From assembly GCA_014904985.1 (NCBI GenBank), contig MU129455.1, positions 1-12,697 on the forward strand: 12,697 bases of DNA, in the 5' to 3' direction. Positions 1 through 9,763 of this stretch are shown here, one piece after another; within the stretch, counting starts at the first letter, position 1; every line of letters begins with the position of its first letter. The DNA comes from Hydnum rufescens UP504. Taxonomy: Eukaryota > Basidiomycota > Agaricomycetes > Cantharellales > Hydnaceae. The notes beneath the pieces were generated by a model, which was given only the letters and a program-made list of their open reading frames with translations, was not told the DNA's origin and did no database searches. Position numbers and translations under genes: made by a program.

Positions 1-379
1 GCTGGCCAATGCTCACACCTGTCTCTGTGTTCCAGAGTTGTATGGTTTGGTCCCAGGAGCCAGAAGCAATTTTCCTGCCATCAGGGGAGAAAGCAATAGA
101 TGTGATGTCATGATGATGCCCCTTCATTGGTGGGCCAAGGCTCACACCTGTCTCCACATTCCAGAGTTGTATAGTCTGGTCTGAGGAGCCAGAAGCAATT
201 TTCTTGCCATCAGGTGAGAAAGCAATGGACCAGATGCAATCATCATGCCCCTCAATTGGCTGGCCAATCCTCACACCTGTCTCTGCATTCCAGAGTAGTA
301 TAGTCTTGTCCCAGGAGCCAGAAGCAATCTGCTTGCCATCAGGTGAGAAAGCAACACAAGTTACATTATTGTGATGTCC
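1..379 (-). repeat. Three tandem WD40 repeat units, 129-bp period
   Basis: Units lie at 379-251, 250-122 and 121-1 (cut by the window edge). Each encodes 43 residues beginning GH and carrying AFSPDG, IASGS and LWN. The DNA of the units is very similar (for example the shared CTCACACCTGTCTC and GCCAGAAGCAAT blocks), unlike old WD40 arrays in housekeeping genes. Near-identical WD repeats are known in fungal NWD genes of the het-d/het-e type, where recombination changes repeat number and specificity. More units are expected beyond position 1. Confidence 0.9.
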
Positions 380-3300
380 TTCTAAGATCAGCACAATCTT
401 TGGCCAGTGCTGAAGTTGTCCCTGAGCAAGTTTTGCAACTCCTGGAAATTGACCCTGCCATCTCTGATATAGGAGTGATGATGTAGGAGCAAATGTCAGA
501 CCTGAGAGGTAGATGTGAGGGGTACTGGTCATGATGGCAGTTGCAAATGTGGAGATGAATTGCATGGCATCATGTTGCAGTTCAACAAGGTCTGGGGCCA
601 TCTGGGAAATGCATGGTAAGAATCCACCTGTAGTTTCAGTATCTGATGGAATTGGGGTCATGCTTACATGAGAGGCACTAAGGGAGGCTAATGCAGTTTG
701 AGGGGAGCTCCTGGTGAGGCTCATCACCTCCAACCAGTGTAGGAAGTCCTTCTGGAAGAATGACTCCATGTGTTTCTGAGCAAACTCACTGCCAGGTGAT
801 GCAGACACATGAGAACACCAGAATTGGCAAGCATACAACAGATGATTAGGGATGTGTTTTTCCCGAAGAGCAGTAATCTTGGGGATGTCAACATTGCGAA
901 GGAATGACGTCGGAAGTTGACAGATATTGAACATCAAATTCTGTTCCATCATGCGGAAGCATGCCAGGGCCATGTGCTGATTCACTTCTGCTTTGTCAAT
1001 CCAGAAATCTTGGTTATGCTTTGGGTCACACAAGAAATCACGATAAGATGAGTGGAGAGGTACAACCGGCTCGTGGTCACTATGTGTACCGCTAAGGAGT
1101 GAGGCAAGATGCTTCATTATTTGTCGTTGTATCTGCATGTCATCTGGAGTGAGGATTGAATCGGGGGGAACGAGGTGCACAAGGGCATGCAATGATAAAG
1201 GCTCCTGAGCACATATGATTCGACCTAGGATTGACTTGACTCGTTGCACTGCCATGTGATTAGATGGATTGCAGTGTTCCTGCATCACGGTGCTATAGAG
1301 CCCATACAGGCCTTCATCAGCACGGAGTACAGTCCCAATCTGCTCGTGGGGGTCGGTACCAGCATCACTATCATTACGAATGAAGCGACAGGCGGTAGCA
1401 GCCCACTGAAAGGATGTCCCTGCTCTCTGAATGAGTGTACTCAGCTGCGTCTGGTATTGCGCCTCTCGGAACTCATTCACGCCACGGAGTTCATGGCGTA
1501 TATACATCGCAATGTCGCGAGAGGTCTGATCAGTCGGAATGGCATCCACAAGCATCAGATCAACCCCAGGTGGTAGCGGAGACTGCAACACATCTTGAAT
1601 GTCGCGCTCATATCTCGAAGTCACTACGACTCGAAGACCCGGAGGAAGTTCTGATGCTCGCTTTGTTAGAATAGCGAGCGCGTCGGCGCGAGCCGTAACA
1701 TCCCCAGATTCGTCAAATGCGTCGACGAAAACAACGGTCATCCCCACGGCCATATCGTCCTGGAATGATGCAATGATAAAGTGCTGGAATTGCAATGTGC
1801 AGTCAAGTGTTGTTCGTATTGCGGTGTTGTTCTTGACAGCATCGACCAGGCGCTGCTTCCGGGAGTTATCGAGGTCAGCGAGGTCTCGAGCAATTGTACT
1901 GAACAGGTTGGTGAGGTTGGCAAGGGGTTTATTTTTGTCGAAGCCGTAGTACGACCCCTTGCGCCCAAGGTCAGAAAGGCGTTTCGCGCATGAGCGAAGG
2001 ATCGACGATTTCCCCGCACCCGCGGTGCCACATAACCAAAGCACACGAGATGATTCGTTGGGGCTCAATGTCATTGGAAGGCTCGGCTCAGACGACAGCA
2101 TATCCGCACCAAGAGCCCAACATACTATACCGTCGATGATTTCGGTACGTGTGCCTTGTAAGCACGCTTTATCTAGCGGGTGATGGGCCTCCGGGGCATA
2201 TTTTAGTTCACTAAGCACTTGCAAGTCCCCTGTGGACCATCTTAGAACATGATTTTTGGCCGAAGACATACAAGAAGCACTTACGGACTTCAGTGACGAC
2301 GTCTAAGACGCGATGCGTAATGACGGTGCATTGTATGTTGGCATGATCAATCAGATTCCGTCGGAGAGTCTCAAGGATCCCCTTGTAATTTTCGATCCGT
2401 GTGTCCACGAGAGAAAATGTGTACTTCACGACACGTTTGACTGCAGCCCGTATTGATTAGTCTTGGAGTAACTAGAACGTGCGAGATTCCACATACCGAA
2501 AGACTTGTCCCTGGAATAGTCTCGAATGAAATACGCACACTCCATTACTTGGTGCAGTATTTGGTTGATGATACCTTGATCGGTTCGCGAGCGTTTCTTC
2601 AACTCCTCAGCTTCGTCGGCAAACGAGCAGCTATCCGCCATAGTCTGCACTAAATCCATCACTTTGGCATCCCGGTCACTCTGGGCGGAAGCGGTCTAAT
2701 GGAAGGCCAATCAGAGAGAATACAGATACAAAACTTGATTGCAGTTGTACTTTATACACGGCTGAGACGACTCCCCATGCTAACTTAATCCAGGGGTGAA
2801 CCTGTTTGTAAACTTAGTGGTCGTGGGGCACAGGTAATTCAGGATGAAACGTGCCTCAGCAACTGTATCAGCAACTTTCATAAGTGCGCCGAGGCGACTC
2901 AACAAGGGCTGCCAAGCATTGGATTGGTCTATGATTTCTGTTGCAAGTGGTGTGGCCGCTTGAATGACATCGTTGACCTCGGCTAGTCCGGGGCCTAGCT
3001 CCTGGGCATCCCGGTTGGCACTCTCGACAGCCTCACTAGTGGATACGAGAGAGGATGCCATGGATATTGTCAACTCTCCGAATTTGTCGTTCGCGTCGCT
3101 TTCCAAATCGACGCGTATCTCTGCAAGGATAAAGACTGGCTGAGCGTGGCCCTCCCTTGATATAAACATGGGCAGGTTCACCTTGGTCAGTCGTGGGGGA
3201 GAGATCCAAATTACACGATGTGACGATCCGCCCCGAACGTCCCAAATGGTGCTCGAGCAAATCTATAGCCACTATGCAATCGATAGATGATGAAGTCACC

Positions 3301-3791
3301 GTGCTGCTGAGAGAATATGAATGAAGGGCGACGAGGCACATGTGCGTGGAGGGGACGTACAACCCATCCCCAAAGGGATCCTTCCACGTCACGGCATCCT
3401 GTGTTGCCTTGATGTATTGTGACTTTGGCGAATGAAGTCCAGTGACAGTAGCAGGAGGCTGAATTGTGAAGTGAAGGCGATATCGTTTCGACATATGTAG
3501 AAGAGGGCTGTTACATCTGGCCTCTGTCGCGAGGGCCAAATAGGTTTGTTAGATGCAAATAGCTGGTCTGCAAGTAGATGGCATACCTGAAATATACACT
3601 TTGCGCATGTCCGTTGGGTCCAGCGGGTCTTTGGATGCCGGGATGTCCAAGGGAGCGTTCCAAACGACGGATTTCTGGGTCTCGAAAATGGATGGACGGT
3701 GCTGCGAGTGATTAGTACTCGAATAGAAGCGGAGATTAATTTGCGCTCGTTGAGAAGCCGCTATCCACCAAAACTGGCGTGATGGATTGCT
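1..3791 (-). CDS. NLR-like protein: C2-like N-terminus, NACHT NTPase, WD40 repeats (partial, runs off window at 1)
   Basis: A fungal STAND/NLR-type signalling protein; such proteins are thought to sense non-self or stress signals through the repeat domain and switch on through the NTPase. Visible exons on the minus strand: about 3791-3587 (start unsure), 3523-3182, 3135-2855, 2801-2751, 2695-2497, 2440-2285 and 2229 to beyond 1. From 3523 onward all phases agree across the joins. Introns are 46-63 nt. The last exon is open for about 740 codons. It holds the Walker A motif GTAGAGKSS (about 2015-1985), Walker B-like [10 protein letters not shown] (about 1735-1710), then a winged-helix/helical stretch and WD40 repeats with FSPDG and SGS.D..I.LWN motifs. 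The linker contains [17 protein letters not shown] and [16 protein letters not shown], which resemble agaricomycete NACHT-WD40 proteins from memory. The first ATG is not settled: candidates are 3608 and 3494, but the frame is open upstream of both. The acceptor at 3136 could instead be 3121, which drops five codons. No stop codon interrupts the model, so it looks intact. Confidence 0.88.
2802..2854 (-). other. Probable GC-AG intron in the NLR gene
   Basis: The 53-nt segment begins GCACGT and ends ACAG, with CTAAG as a possible branch site. Removing it joins VADTVAE to [10 protein letters not shown] in phase, giving the expected linker. No GT donor at this place gives a good join. It is either a functional GC-AG intron or a GT donor that mutated from GTACGT. 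Confidence 0.6.
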
Positions 3792-4260
3792 CTTTCAGAA
3801 ATAGGTAGTCAGTGCCACTAGTATCACTCAGATGGTCCAAAAAAACCCCAAAGATCTGTTTGCGGATCGGACTTGTGGGACGGTCAATGAATCAATCTTG
3901 AGTGACGCTCACCAGTGTTGCACGGACCGGGTCTAAAAAGGTCAAGGGTCCGAAATCCGACCGGTCTGACTTTTGCGACCCGGTCATTCCCACGGTCAGT
4001 GGGTCGCAAAAGGTCAATCAGATTCTCCACTTTTTCGCAGTCTATGGCTCGTATTGGGCACTCCACTTCTCCTCCCATGCCCCTTTCTGTATCTGAGTGT
4101 TTGCTATCAATATATTGATGAGTTGTGAAGGATACTGGATGGTGAGAAGTGTCACGGGTATGTGAAGACGTAAACAGGGACGGGAATTCGGACGGAGTTG
4201 CCTACCAAAATAAACTCGTGTGCTAGCCTTGCTTTTTTTTGCATACTTGACTTGGGCTGT
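3792..4260. other. Intergenic region with GGTC-rich inverted repeats
   Basis: No convincing gene. Positions 3920-4015 are dense in GGTC/GACC motifs and contain a 12-bp perfect inverted repeat, CTTTTGCGACCC at 3970-3981 against GGGTCGCAAAAG at 4001-4012, with 19 nt between. Two shorter partners, GGACC and GGGTCC, lie to the left. This may be a remnant of a small non-autonomous element or a regulatory region between the two divergent genes. The 5' exon and promoter of the NLR gene should also fall here, but I cannot place them. Confidence 0.5.
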
Positions 4261-4530
4261 ATGGGGAAAGCTAGCCCCCTCTGGAAGTATTTCACCAAGC
4301 TTCAAGAACAATATGGAGCAAACAAGCATCCTGCGGCAAGGTGCAATGCTTGTATTGCACACCTCAAGTTGGAATTGGAGCGTGACAACTTGAACAGAAT
4401 CACCTTGGGTGATTTAGTGGTCTGTCACTCCGAGGCAGATATACAAACTGCTGGTACATCAGGAAATATGACAGTGCTTGAGAGCACCAATCTCACTCGG
4501 GATGCTCCGGGAGCCCCAGAGCAAGTCTGA
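4261..4530 (+). pseudogene. BED zinc-finger-like fragment, hAT transposase N-terminus (orphan)
   Basis: An 89-codon frame starting MGKASPLWKYFTKLQ with ARCNACIAH further on. The W-x-x-F pair (residues 8 and 11) followed by C28-x2-C31 and H34 resembles the first half of a BED finger, the DNA-binding domain at the start of hAT-family transposases. The usual second half of the finger, H-x(3-5)-H/C, is not clear; C55 and H56 are the only candidates. A full hAT transposase is several hundred residues long, and no catalytic domain follows: the next recognisable sequence is an unrelated transposon on the other strand. It is best read as a truncated remnant or a solo BED gene. The call rests on motif spacing and remembered fungal hAT N-termini, so it is moderate at best. 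Confidence 0.45.
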
Positions 4531-4656
4531 GCTTGTCTGCTACTTAGACTTGATCATAATGTAGTTATAAGGCTAGGCTAGTGTAAAGTAAGTGGATTTC
4601 TTCCTTATGTTTCTGATATTTAAGACCAAAGTGAGGGTGGTCCCTTGAATAATTAT
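4531..4656. other. Spacer between BED fragment and transposon remnant
   Basis: AT-rich, with no reading frame or repeat that I can support. It separates the stop of the plus-strand fragment from the stop of the minus-strand transposase remnant, so the two frames converge here. Confidence 0.5.
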
Positions 4657-5570
4657 TTAATGCAGACGCTCAAAATCCTCATGACTGGAAAAAGGATTGA
4701 GGTAAAAAGTATCTACTTTATCGTAGCATGAGTCTTGTGAAATCTCTGCACTGCATTCCCCATCCAGGACTGGAGCTAAAGGGCAAGGAAACTTGATAGA
4801 TTCAAGTAGAATAATACTGCCTGCACATCTCCTGCCTGCCCAAAATTCTTTTGTGACACTTCATAGGCCAGAAAAGTGTGCAGGCACGGAAATTGGGGTA
4901 TACCAGAGTACATAAGCATAGGGGGTTTGCTCATTTGAGCAGTTGGCACTTTGAAATAGAAGTCAGACCTCAGCAACTTGATATTCCAGAATAGTGGTAG
5001 AGGGAGTTATTATGGGCTAAGGCATTGGCACAGAGAACAAGGAACCATACTCTTAAGGCCAATCTGCTCTGGGTGGCATTCCACAAGGACAGGGTCAAAG
5101 GCAGATGGTTTCCCATCTCAACTAGGTCTACAGTGGATGACCATTTTCTCGGTGTCATAAAACTCATTTAGTGGGGGAGGGGACAAATGGAAGCTATTCC
5201 ACAGATCAATGGTTTCAAATGGAATAGATATGTTGCATCCAATATCAGTATAATTGTATCGAGGCCACTGGCTGGTTCCATTATCATCTTCAACAAGATA
5301 CCGTGCAATTGATGGGAGTAGATCCGGTATATCATAGAGGGTAATGACATCAGATAACAGACAATTTGTGCTGTGTGGTCATTGGGACAGGCGGAGATGC
5401 ATTATTGTGCTGTCAGAAACAGCCTGCAGTGGCAAATCATCAAAATCCAACTCTTCAGTAGGCTCTTTCCACCTCAAGTATCCTCGGTAAAGCTGGAGAC
5501 TCTTGTGGCAGATAAGATACCAGACAATCTGCTCAATGTAACAGTGCCAGGCATTACTGGCAACAAGATG
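4657..5570 (-). pseudogene. Decayed Plavaka-type DNA transposase, C-terminal part
   Basis: Reading the minus strand downward, about 5570-5376 encodes YIEQIVWYL and LYRGYLRWKEP, which fits the segment before the C-terminal domain of Plavaka proteins (YxxQMxxWLxR...AYLxW). Next, about 5350-5040 encodes YDIPDLLPSIARYL, IPFETIDLWNSFHL, MVIHCRPS and FDPVLVEW. A shifted frame at about 4990-4657 encodes YQVAEV, PYAYVLWYTPI, SIILLESIKFPCPLAPV and DTFYLNPF, matching the family's closing signature (LAYVEWFTPF ... CHLIPVFG ... DTFYVNPY). In-frame TGA codons sit at 5118-5120, 4963-4965 and 4861-4863, and there is at least one frame change around 5040-4990 and another near 5375. The product cannot be active. 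The catalytic DDE core is not visible. The family match is from memory of conserved motifs, not from a search. Confidence 0.62.
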
Positions 5571-5840
5571 AGAAAGGTTGTACAACCTTATGGGAAAGGA
5601 GTCATGCTTGTGCAGCCACAATGGCAGGTGGAGACAGTGCAGGGCATTGCCAGCAACAAGATGAGAAAGATCACATGAGTGTGTGGGAACAGGGCCATGC
5701 TTGCATAGCCAAAACATCAGGTGGAGACAGCACAGGGCATTGGGATTAGAAAGGTCGTATGAGCATGTGGGAATGGAGTCATGCTTGCGCAGCCACAACA
5801 GCAGGCAGAGGCAGCACAGGGCATTACTGGCAATGAGATA
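5551..5840 (-). repeat. In-frame 93-bp tandem repeat inside the transposase remnant
   Basis: Units at 5551-5643 (93 bp), 5644-5736 (93 bp), 5737-5820 (84 bp, a 9-bp loss) and a partial one at 5821-5840. On the plus strand each starts GCATT and contains GAGTCATGCTTG or a close variant, an AGCCACAA-like block and GGAGACAG. All lengths are multiples of three, and the minus-strand frame stays open from 5798 to 5379. The repeats encode related peptides with WL-KHDSFP and LSHLVA-NA. They directly adjoin the YIEQIVWYL part of the remnant, so they probably arose by duplication of its coding sequence. Confidence 0.75.
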
Positions 5841-6597
5841 CCTAGGGAAGGTAGGAAGCAGATCAAATGAATCAGGTAAGAAGCAGCTGCCTTCAAAAAA
5901 AATGATCAGCCTTGTGAAAAGGCAAGAGAAAGGAACCTGAGGAAAACATCAATGGACAACAGCGGACCATTCCCAGACATTGTTGGATTGATGGTTTGGT
6001 TGTGAAAGTCAGTGAGAGTGTGGTGTTGTCCACAGATAGTTGAGTTGCCGGTACTTCAGAATGCTAAAAAGATAATGAGATTAGGACTTGTCACTGCTGA
6101 CAGGAATGAACATATCCAGATTGTACTCATCTGGTCACAAATGGCATCTAATGTCATCAACACACGAGTGGGACAACTCATGGAACACAGAAACCAATAT
6201 GTTGGGATTGTACTTACATCAGTCACCCAGGCAAAAATGACATGTCCCACATGAGTGGGGCACCACTGATGATTGAGAATGATGGTTGTTAGCCACTGAG
6301 ACAAAACACTGGGAGGATGGCTGCAGGCCTCATCGGAACTAAGACCATGATGGAGAGCACAAAAAATTCCGGCAGACACCAGGTGCTCCAGATCCCCCCA
6401 GACTTGAGTATTAGAGAAGAGAAAAATGTTCAGAAGGAACAGCATAGATAAAGTTGGATTATTGTCACGACTTGTAGGGATAGGCAAGACAAAAATGTAG
6501 GGAATGGAAGCTGGGGACAGCATAGGGATTGCGGTCACCAGGTACATAGGTAGGGCAAAATGCATAGAAATGAAGATCAGGAATGAAGGCCAGGAAA
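5841..6597. other. No supported gene
   Basis: Open frames exist on both strands, but none shows a recognisable domain or a consistent exon structure. CpG is scarce, as in the neighbouring transposon remnant, so this is likely old repeat-derived DNA. One intron-like stretch on the minus strand (GTAAGT at about 6219, ATTAG some 70 nt further on) has good ends but joins no frame of interest. Confidence 0.4.
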
Positions 6598-6747
6598 CAA
6601 AGGTTGGGAGCAAAATGAAGGTTACAAGACAAAGGTTGCAAGATGAACAAAGGTTGTGAGACGAATGAAAGTTACAAGACAAAGGCAAGATGAAGGCTGC
6701 AAGATGGAGAAGAAGGTTGCGAGATGGAGACGAAGGTCACCAGATGA
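6598..6747. repeat. Degenerate purine-rich minisatellite
   Basis: About nine imperfect units of 11-23 nt built on AAGGTTGCAAGATG, with variants such as AAGGTTACAAGACA and AAGGTTGCGAGATGGAGACG. Strong purine bias on the plus strand. It lies 86 bp beyond the stop codon of the downstream minus-strand gene and inflates an open frame on the minus strand that I do not accept as a gene. Confidence 0.75.
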
Positions 6748-6832
6748 ACACTCTTTGGCAATAGAAATTAGGAGGCAGATAGACAGTGTGGAAATGTGTG
6801 GAAGAAAACTCAGGATCATATTCCTCATGAAG

Positions 6833-9096
6833 TTAAGAAATCACTCCATCACCCATTAGGGCATCTAATTCACCAGGATTGAAGCCCCAGTTGTAATCCC
6901 CTGGGTGCAATGGGAACTCTGATTCGATAGGCATCATACCAGAGGTTGGATTGACACCCTGTCCTGAGCCAGAGATGGGGGCACCCGATGTCATTTGGGA
7001 TTCAGGGGATTGGGATGGGGTTGAAGATCGTGTGTTCATGGCCATATTATCAGACTGGCTAGGCGTAGTGGCAAGCATGGCCTTTGATTTCCTCTTTGCC
7101 AGTCCACCATCGACAATAGCAGGTATCATATCACCTGTAATAACAGAAGCACCATCAATGCCTGTTGCTAGGACAATTTTGGATAGGTCGGTCTCCTCAG
7201 GATCGTCTAGGGGAGTGTAAGCTGATAATTTTCAAGGACTGTCAACAATGGACTCACGAATTCTTGGGATGAGAACTGGATTTTTTGATTTCTCGCCCTC
7301 CACCTTGAACTGGTGCAATAAGAGGCACCATTCATCTTTGGTCTTTGACTTGAAGTGTAATGCATTAGAGTATTGCTTGGGATCCAGCCAATTAGTAAGG
7401 CACTTATTATGCCTAAATAATATGAACCAGAATGTCCCCCAAGGAAATTTGGACCAATATTGCTCAATAATGATACCAACTGAGGCTTTGTGTAAAATCA
7501 GTGGGGTTCTATAAGGAAGAAGTGAAATAACACACCCATTAGAGCCCTCAGCTCATCTGCAAGTCCACTTTGGGCTGAGTCACAGAACTGTAAACTTGCA
7601 TCCTGCAACTCCAACATTGTAAGGGCCTTGGAAGCATTGGCCGAGGCAGTGTCATTGTGATACTGGGCAATGCTGGAGTAAAAGTCACTGAAGATCATCT
7701 GCAATGTGAGTTTGTCATCTGCTGGTGCACCTGGGGGCTGCAATTTTGCAAGGAACCAGGCCCATGTTTCAGGCATGCCAAACATGACCTTGTTTTGATG
7801 CATCGCTGCAGAAGAATGAGACCGACCACTGACCATGAAGGTAGCCATGTGTATATCATTCTTCCCAGCAGTCCAAGCCTAAGAGAAACTTAGAAAACGA
7901 CACTACAATGAAGATAGGGAACTTCTACTTACCTGCTGCGCCATTTTTTCCATCATCACCTCCATAAGGTTCACATGACCTTCATTCCACTGATTAGCCA
8001 TCTTCACCAAATCCACCTTCTCCTTGTCATATTCCTCCATGAGTTCTTTACACTTGGCCTTCCATCCTTTGTCATCACCATGAAAATGGGCCTTGAGATC
8101 ACTCCAAGTGACTGCTGCCTCTGAAAGAAAGGCATCACCCTTTGTAGTTGATGTCTGTTGATGGGAGTGAACAAATGTGTTGTATGAGGTGGTCCATTTG
8201 TTGGAGTTGAGATTGCATATTTGAAAAAGCATGGCCTTGATGTGTGAGACTGGGTGGTTCAGTTGATCAGGCCCAGAAAGAAGGCAGATATGATTCTCAA
8301 AGGTTTGTGATACCTGGGCCAGGATCTCCAGGTTGTTGTTGCTGATGGGGCCTTTTGCGTATGGCTGGTTACTATTGTGTGCTGGGAATGGGTTGTACTT
8401 ATCGAATCCAAACACACCAAAATTGTATTTGGGGTCCCCATCATCAAATGGAGAGATCTTCTTTGATTGTTTAGGGATGGTCACAGGGGAAGGACAGTCG
8501 ACTCCAAAATCAAGAACCGGTTGTTTATGATACAAGGATGTCAACACCGCAGGGGGGGCATTAAGAGTGGCTGAATCCTCATCATGATCACTGTCCTCCT
8601 CTAGAAATAGGTTTGCTCCTGAGCTTGACAGGCTCTGGTCTGCCCAATCCAACCTATTGCATGTGGATGTTGAGTCATCTGGGAACTGGGCACCACTGAA
8701 GCCTGGGATCAGAACTGTGAGGGAATTTTGAGAAAGTCCAGAACATACCATTCCTGAAGCACATCAATTAATAGCTCCAAACGCTCATGAAGTGGTGTCA
8801 AGTCCACACCGCGCCTATGCATGAAATCAAGATATCCTAAGAACGCCAATACCCCCATCGGCCCACACCTGATTCGGGCAACGAGATCCTCTTTGGTGAT
8901 ACAATAATTGAAGCATTTGTGGATGGATTGATTGCATGCCTCCCAATCTCCTGACAGATCTGGTTCAGCACTCAATTCAAAGGCCACGATGTAAGCCTGG
9001 TCGTTGACACTGGTGCCTAAGAAAAATGTTCCCCACAGGTCTGTGGCACCTCAGTCAGCCACTTAGAGGGGCCTTAATAGGTATGTCAAACTGCAT
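6833..9096 (-). CDS. Unrecognised nuclear-type protein, about 667 residues, six exons
   Basis: Exons on the minus strand: 9096-9063, 9016-8749, 8695-7933, 7878-7536, 7479-7258 and 7206-6833. They total 2004 nt, a multiple of three, with all phases matching. Introns are 46, 53, 54, 56 and 51 nt, all GT-AG; those at 8748-8696 and 7535-7480 have clear CTGAT branch sites. The first intron has a weak donor (GTGGCT), so exon 1 and the ATG at 9096 are the least certain. I do not recognise the family. Visible: an acidic patch EEDSDHDEDS at residues 133-142; a segment at about 262-327 with WTTSYNTF, TWSDLK and KGWKAKCKELMEEY whose spacing of aromatic and charged residues recalls a degenerate HMG box; a basic KRKSK at 581-585, possibly a nuclear signal; a Ser/Pro-rich linker at about 590-635; and a tail with GELDALMGDG. 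A DNA-binding or regulatory role is inference only. No stops interrupt it. Confidence 0.72.
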
Positions 9097-9413
9097 CAAA
9101 TCAAAAGCCTAAGAGGCATCAAAATCCTTTGATATCAAATAATTTCAAGAGGGTGACCTTAGGTCAATCTGTAAGTCTGCCCATAGGCATTTTGATATCA
9201 AACTCATATTTGACTGGGGGTATTGGGATAGGTCCCGGCAAGCCTGGGAATGCCCCCAAGTGGGTCAATGGGCCATATGGGCTTATCGGGTATTTATAAT
9301 TATTTATTTATTATTGCTATATTATACATATACTGCCCCAGGTCAGCAGGGCAGTCTCATGTTTTGTTGTTATTGACTTGTTTATTTATTTAGTCAAGAA
9401 TTCAATTAAAAAA
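9097..9413 (-). promoter_or_regulatory. AT-rich upstream region of the 667-residue gene with twin palindromes
   Basis: The 12-bp palindrome TTTGATATCAAA occurs twice, at 9128-9139 and 9191-9202, 63 bp apart and 30-110 bp upstream of the proposed ATG. TGACC/GGTCA arms lie between them near 9153-9165. Positions 9293-9340 are almost pure A/T and include TATATTATACATATA, and could hold the core promoter. No gene is visible. The link between palindromes and expression is inferred from position alone. Confidence 0.4.
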
Positions 9414-9510
9414 AACACACCTGCCCTAGGTGGGTGTTGTACCATCTGTAGATCTCAAAAAAAAAAGTACCTAGTAGCAGCACACACCCACTAGGGCAGG
9501 TGTGTGGTAC
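9414..9510 (-). repeat. Terminal pair of A palindromes without full modules
   Basis: Palindromes at 9414-9438 (imperfect) and 9481-9506, the second bracketed by GTAC at 9468-9471 and 9507-9510. On the minus strand a donor-like CTAG-GTACTT follows the second palindrome at 9470, then a T-run, but no B hairpin or clear acceptor follows. This is the decayed or starting end of the array. Confidence 0.55.
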
Positions 9511-9609
9511 AAGGGGCTGGGCTTGTGATTCACCGTTGGGCAGGTTGTTCAGATGAGTTGCAGGTCACTGTTGCGGTGGGTCATTGTTTGGGGAGCATTG
9601 ATTTGGATC

Positions 9610-9647
9610 CTAAAATAATAGTGTACATTAGTAAAAAAATTAAATAC
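9610..9647 (-). other. Array intron-like module 10, hairpin missing (38 nt)
   Basis: Donor GTATTT, branch CTAAT and acceptor ATTTTAG are all present, but palindrome B is absent and the intron is only 38 nt. Palindrome A at 9654-9687 is present with GTAC at both ends. It looks like a sibling module that lost, or never gained, the internal hairpin. Confidence 0.6.
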
Positions 9648-9763
9648 CTTGTAGTACCACACACCCGCCAAAGTGGGTGCATGGTACTTGTTTGTACTGC
9701 GGCCATGTACTTTCCACCCTCAATTTTTCATACAGGGCTCATGTGGATTTGGGGGAGCAAGAT

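Noticed and set aside
1244..2183. Plus-strand open frames opposite the NACHT exon
   Set aside because: They are shadows of the long minus-strand NACHT coding exon, which carries clear Walker motifs.
6056..6688. A 210-codon open frame on the minus strand
   Set aside because: Its first third is generated by the purine-rich minisatellite and reads as low-complexity Cys/Leu/Phe; the rest shows no domain or codon pattern that I can defend.
7480..7535. A frameshift near 7530 in the unknown gene
   Set aside because: A 56-nt GT-AG intron with a CTGAT branch site explains the frame change, matches its neighbours in size and keeps the total length a multiple of three.
8709..8987. A separate 92-codon gene starting at 8987
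   Set aside because: The start would be GTG, which a fungal gene would not normally use. The frame continues upstream to an acceptor at 9017 and downstream through a good 53-nt intron, so it is exon 2 of the larger gene.
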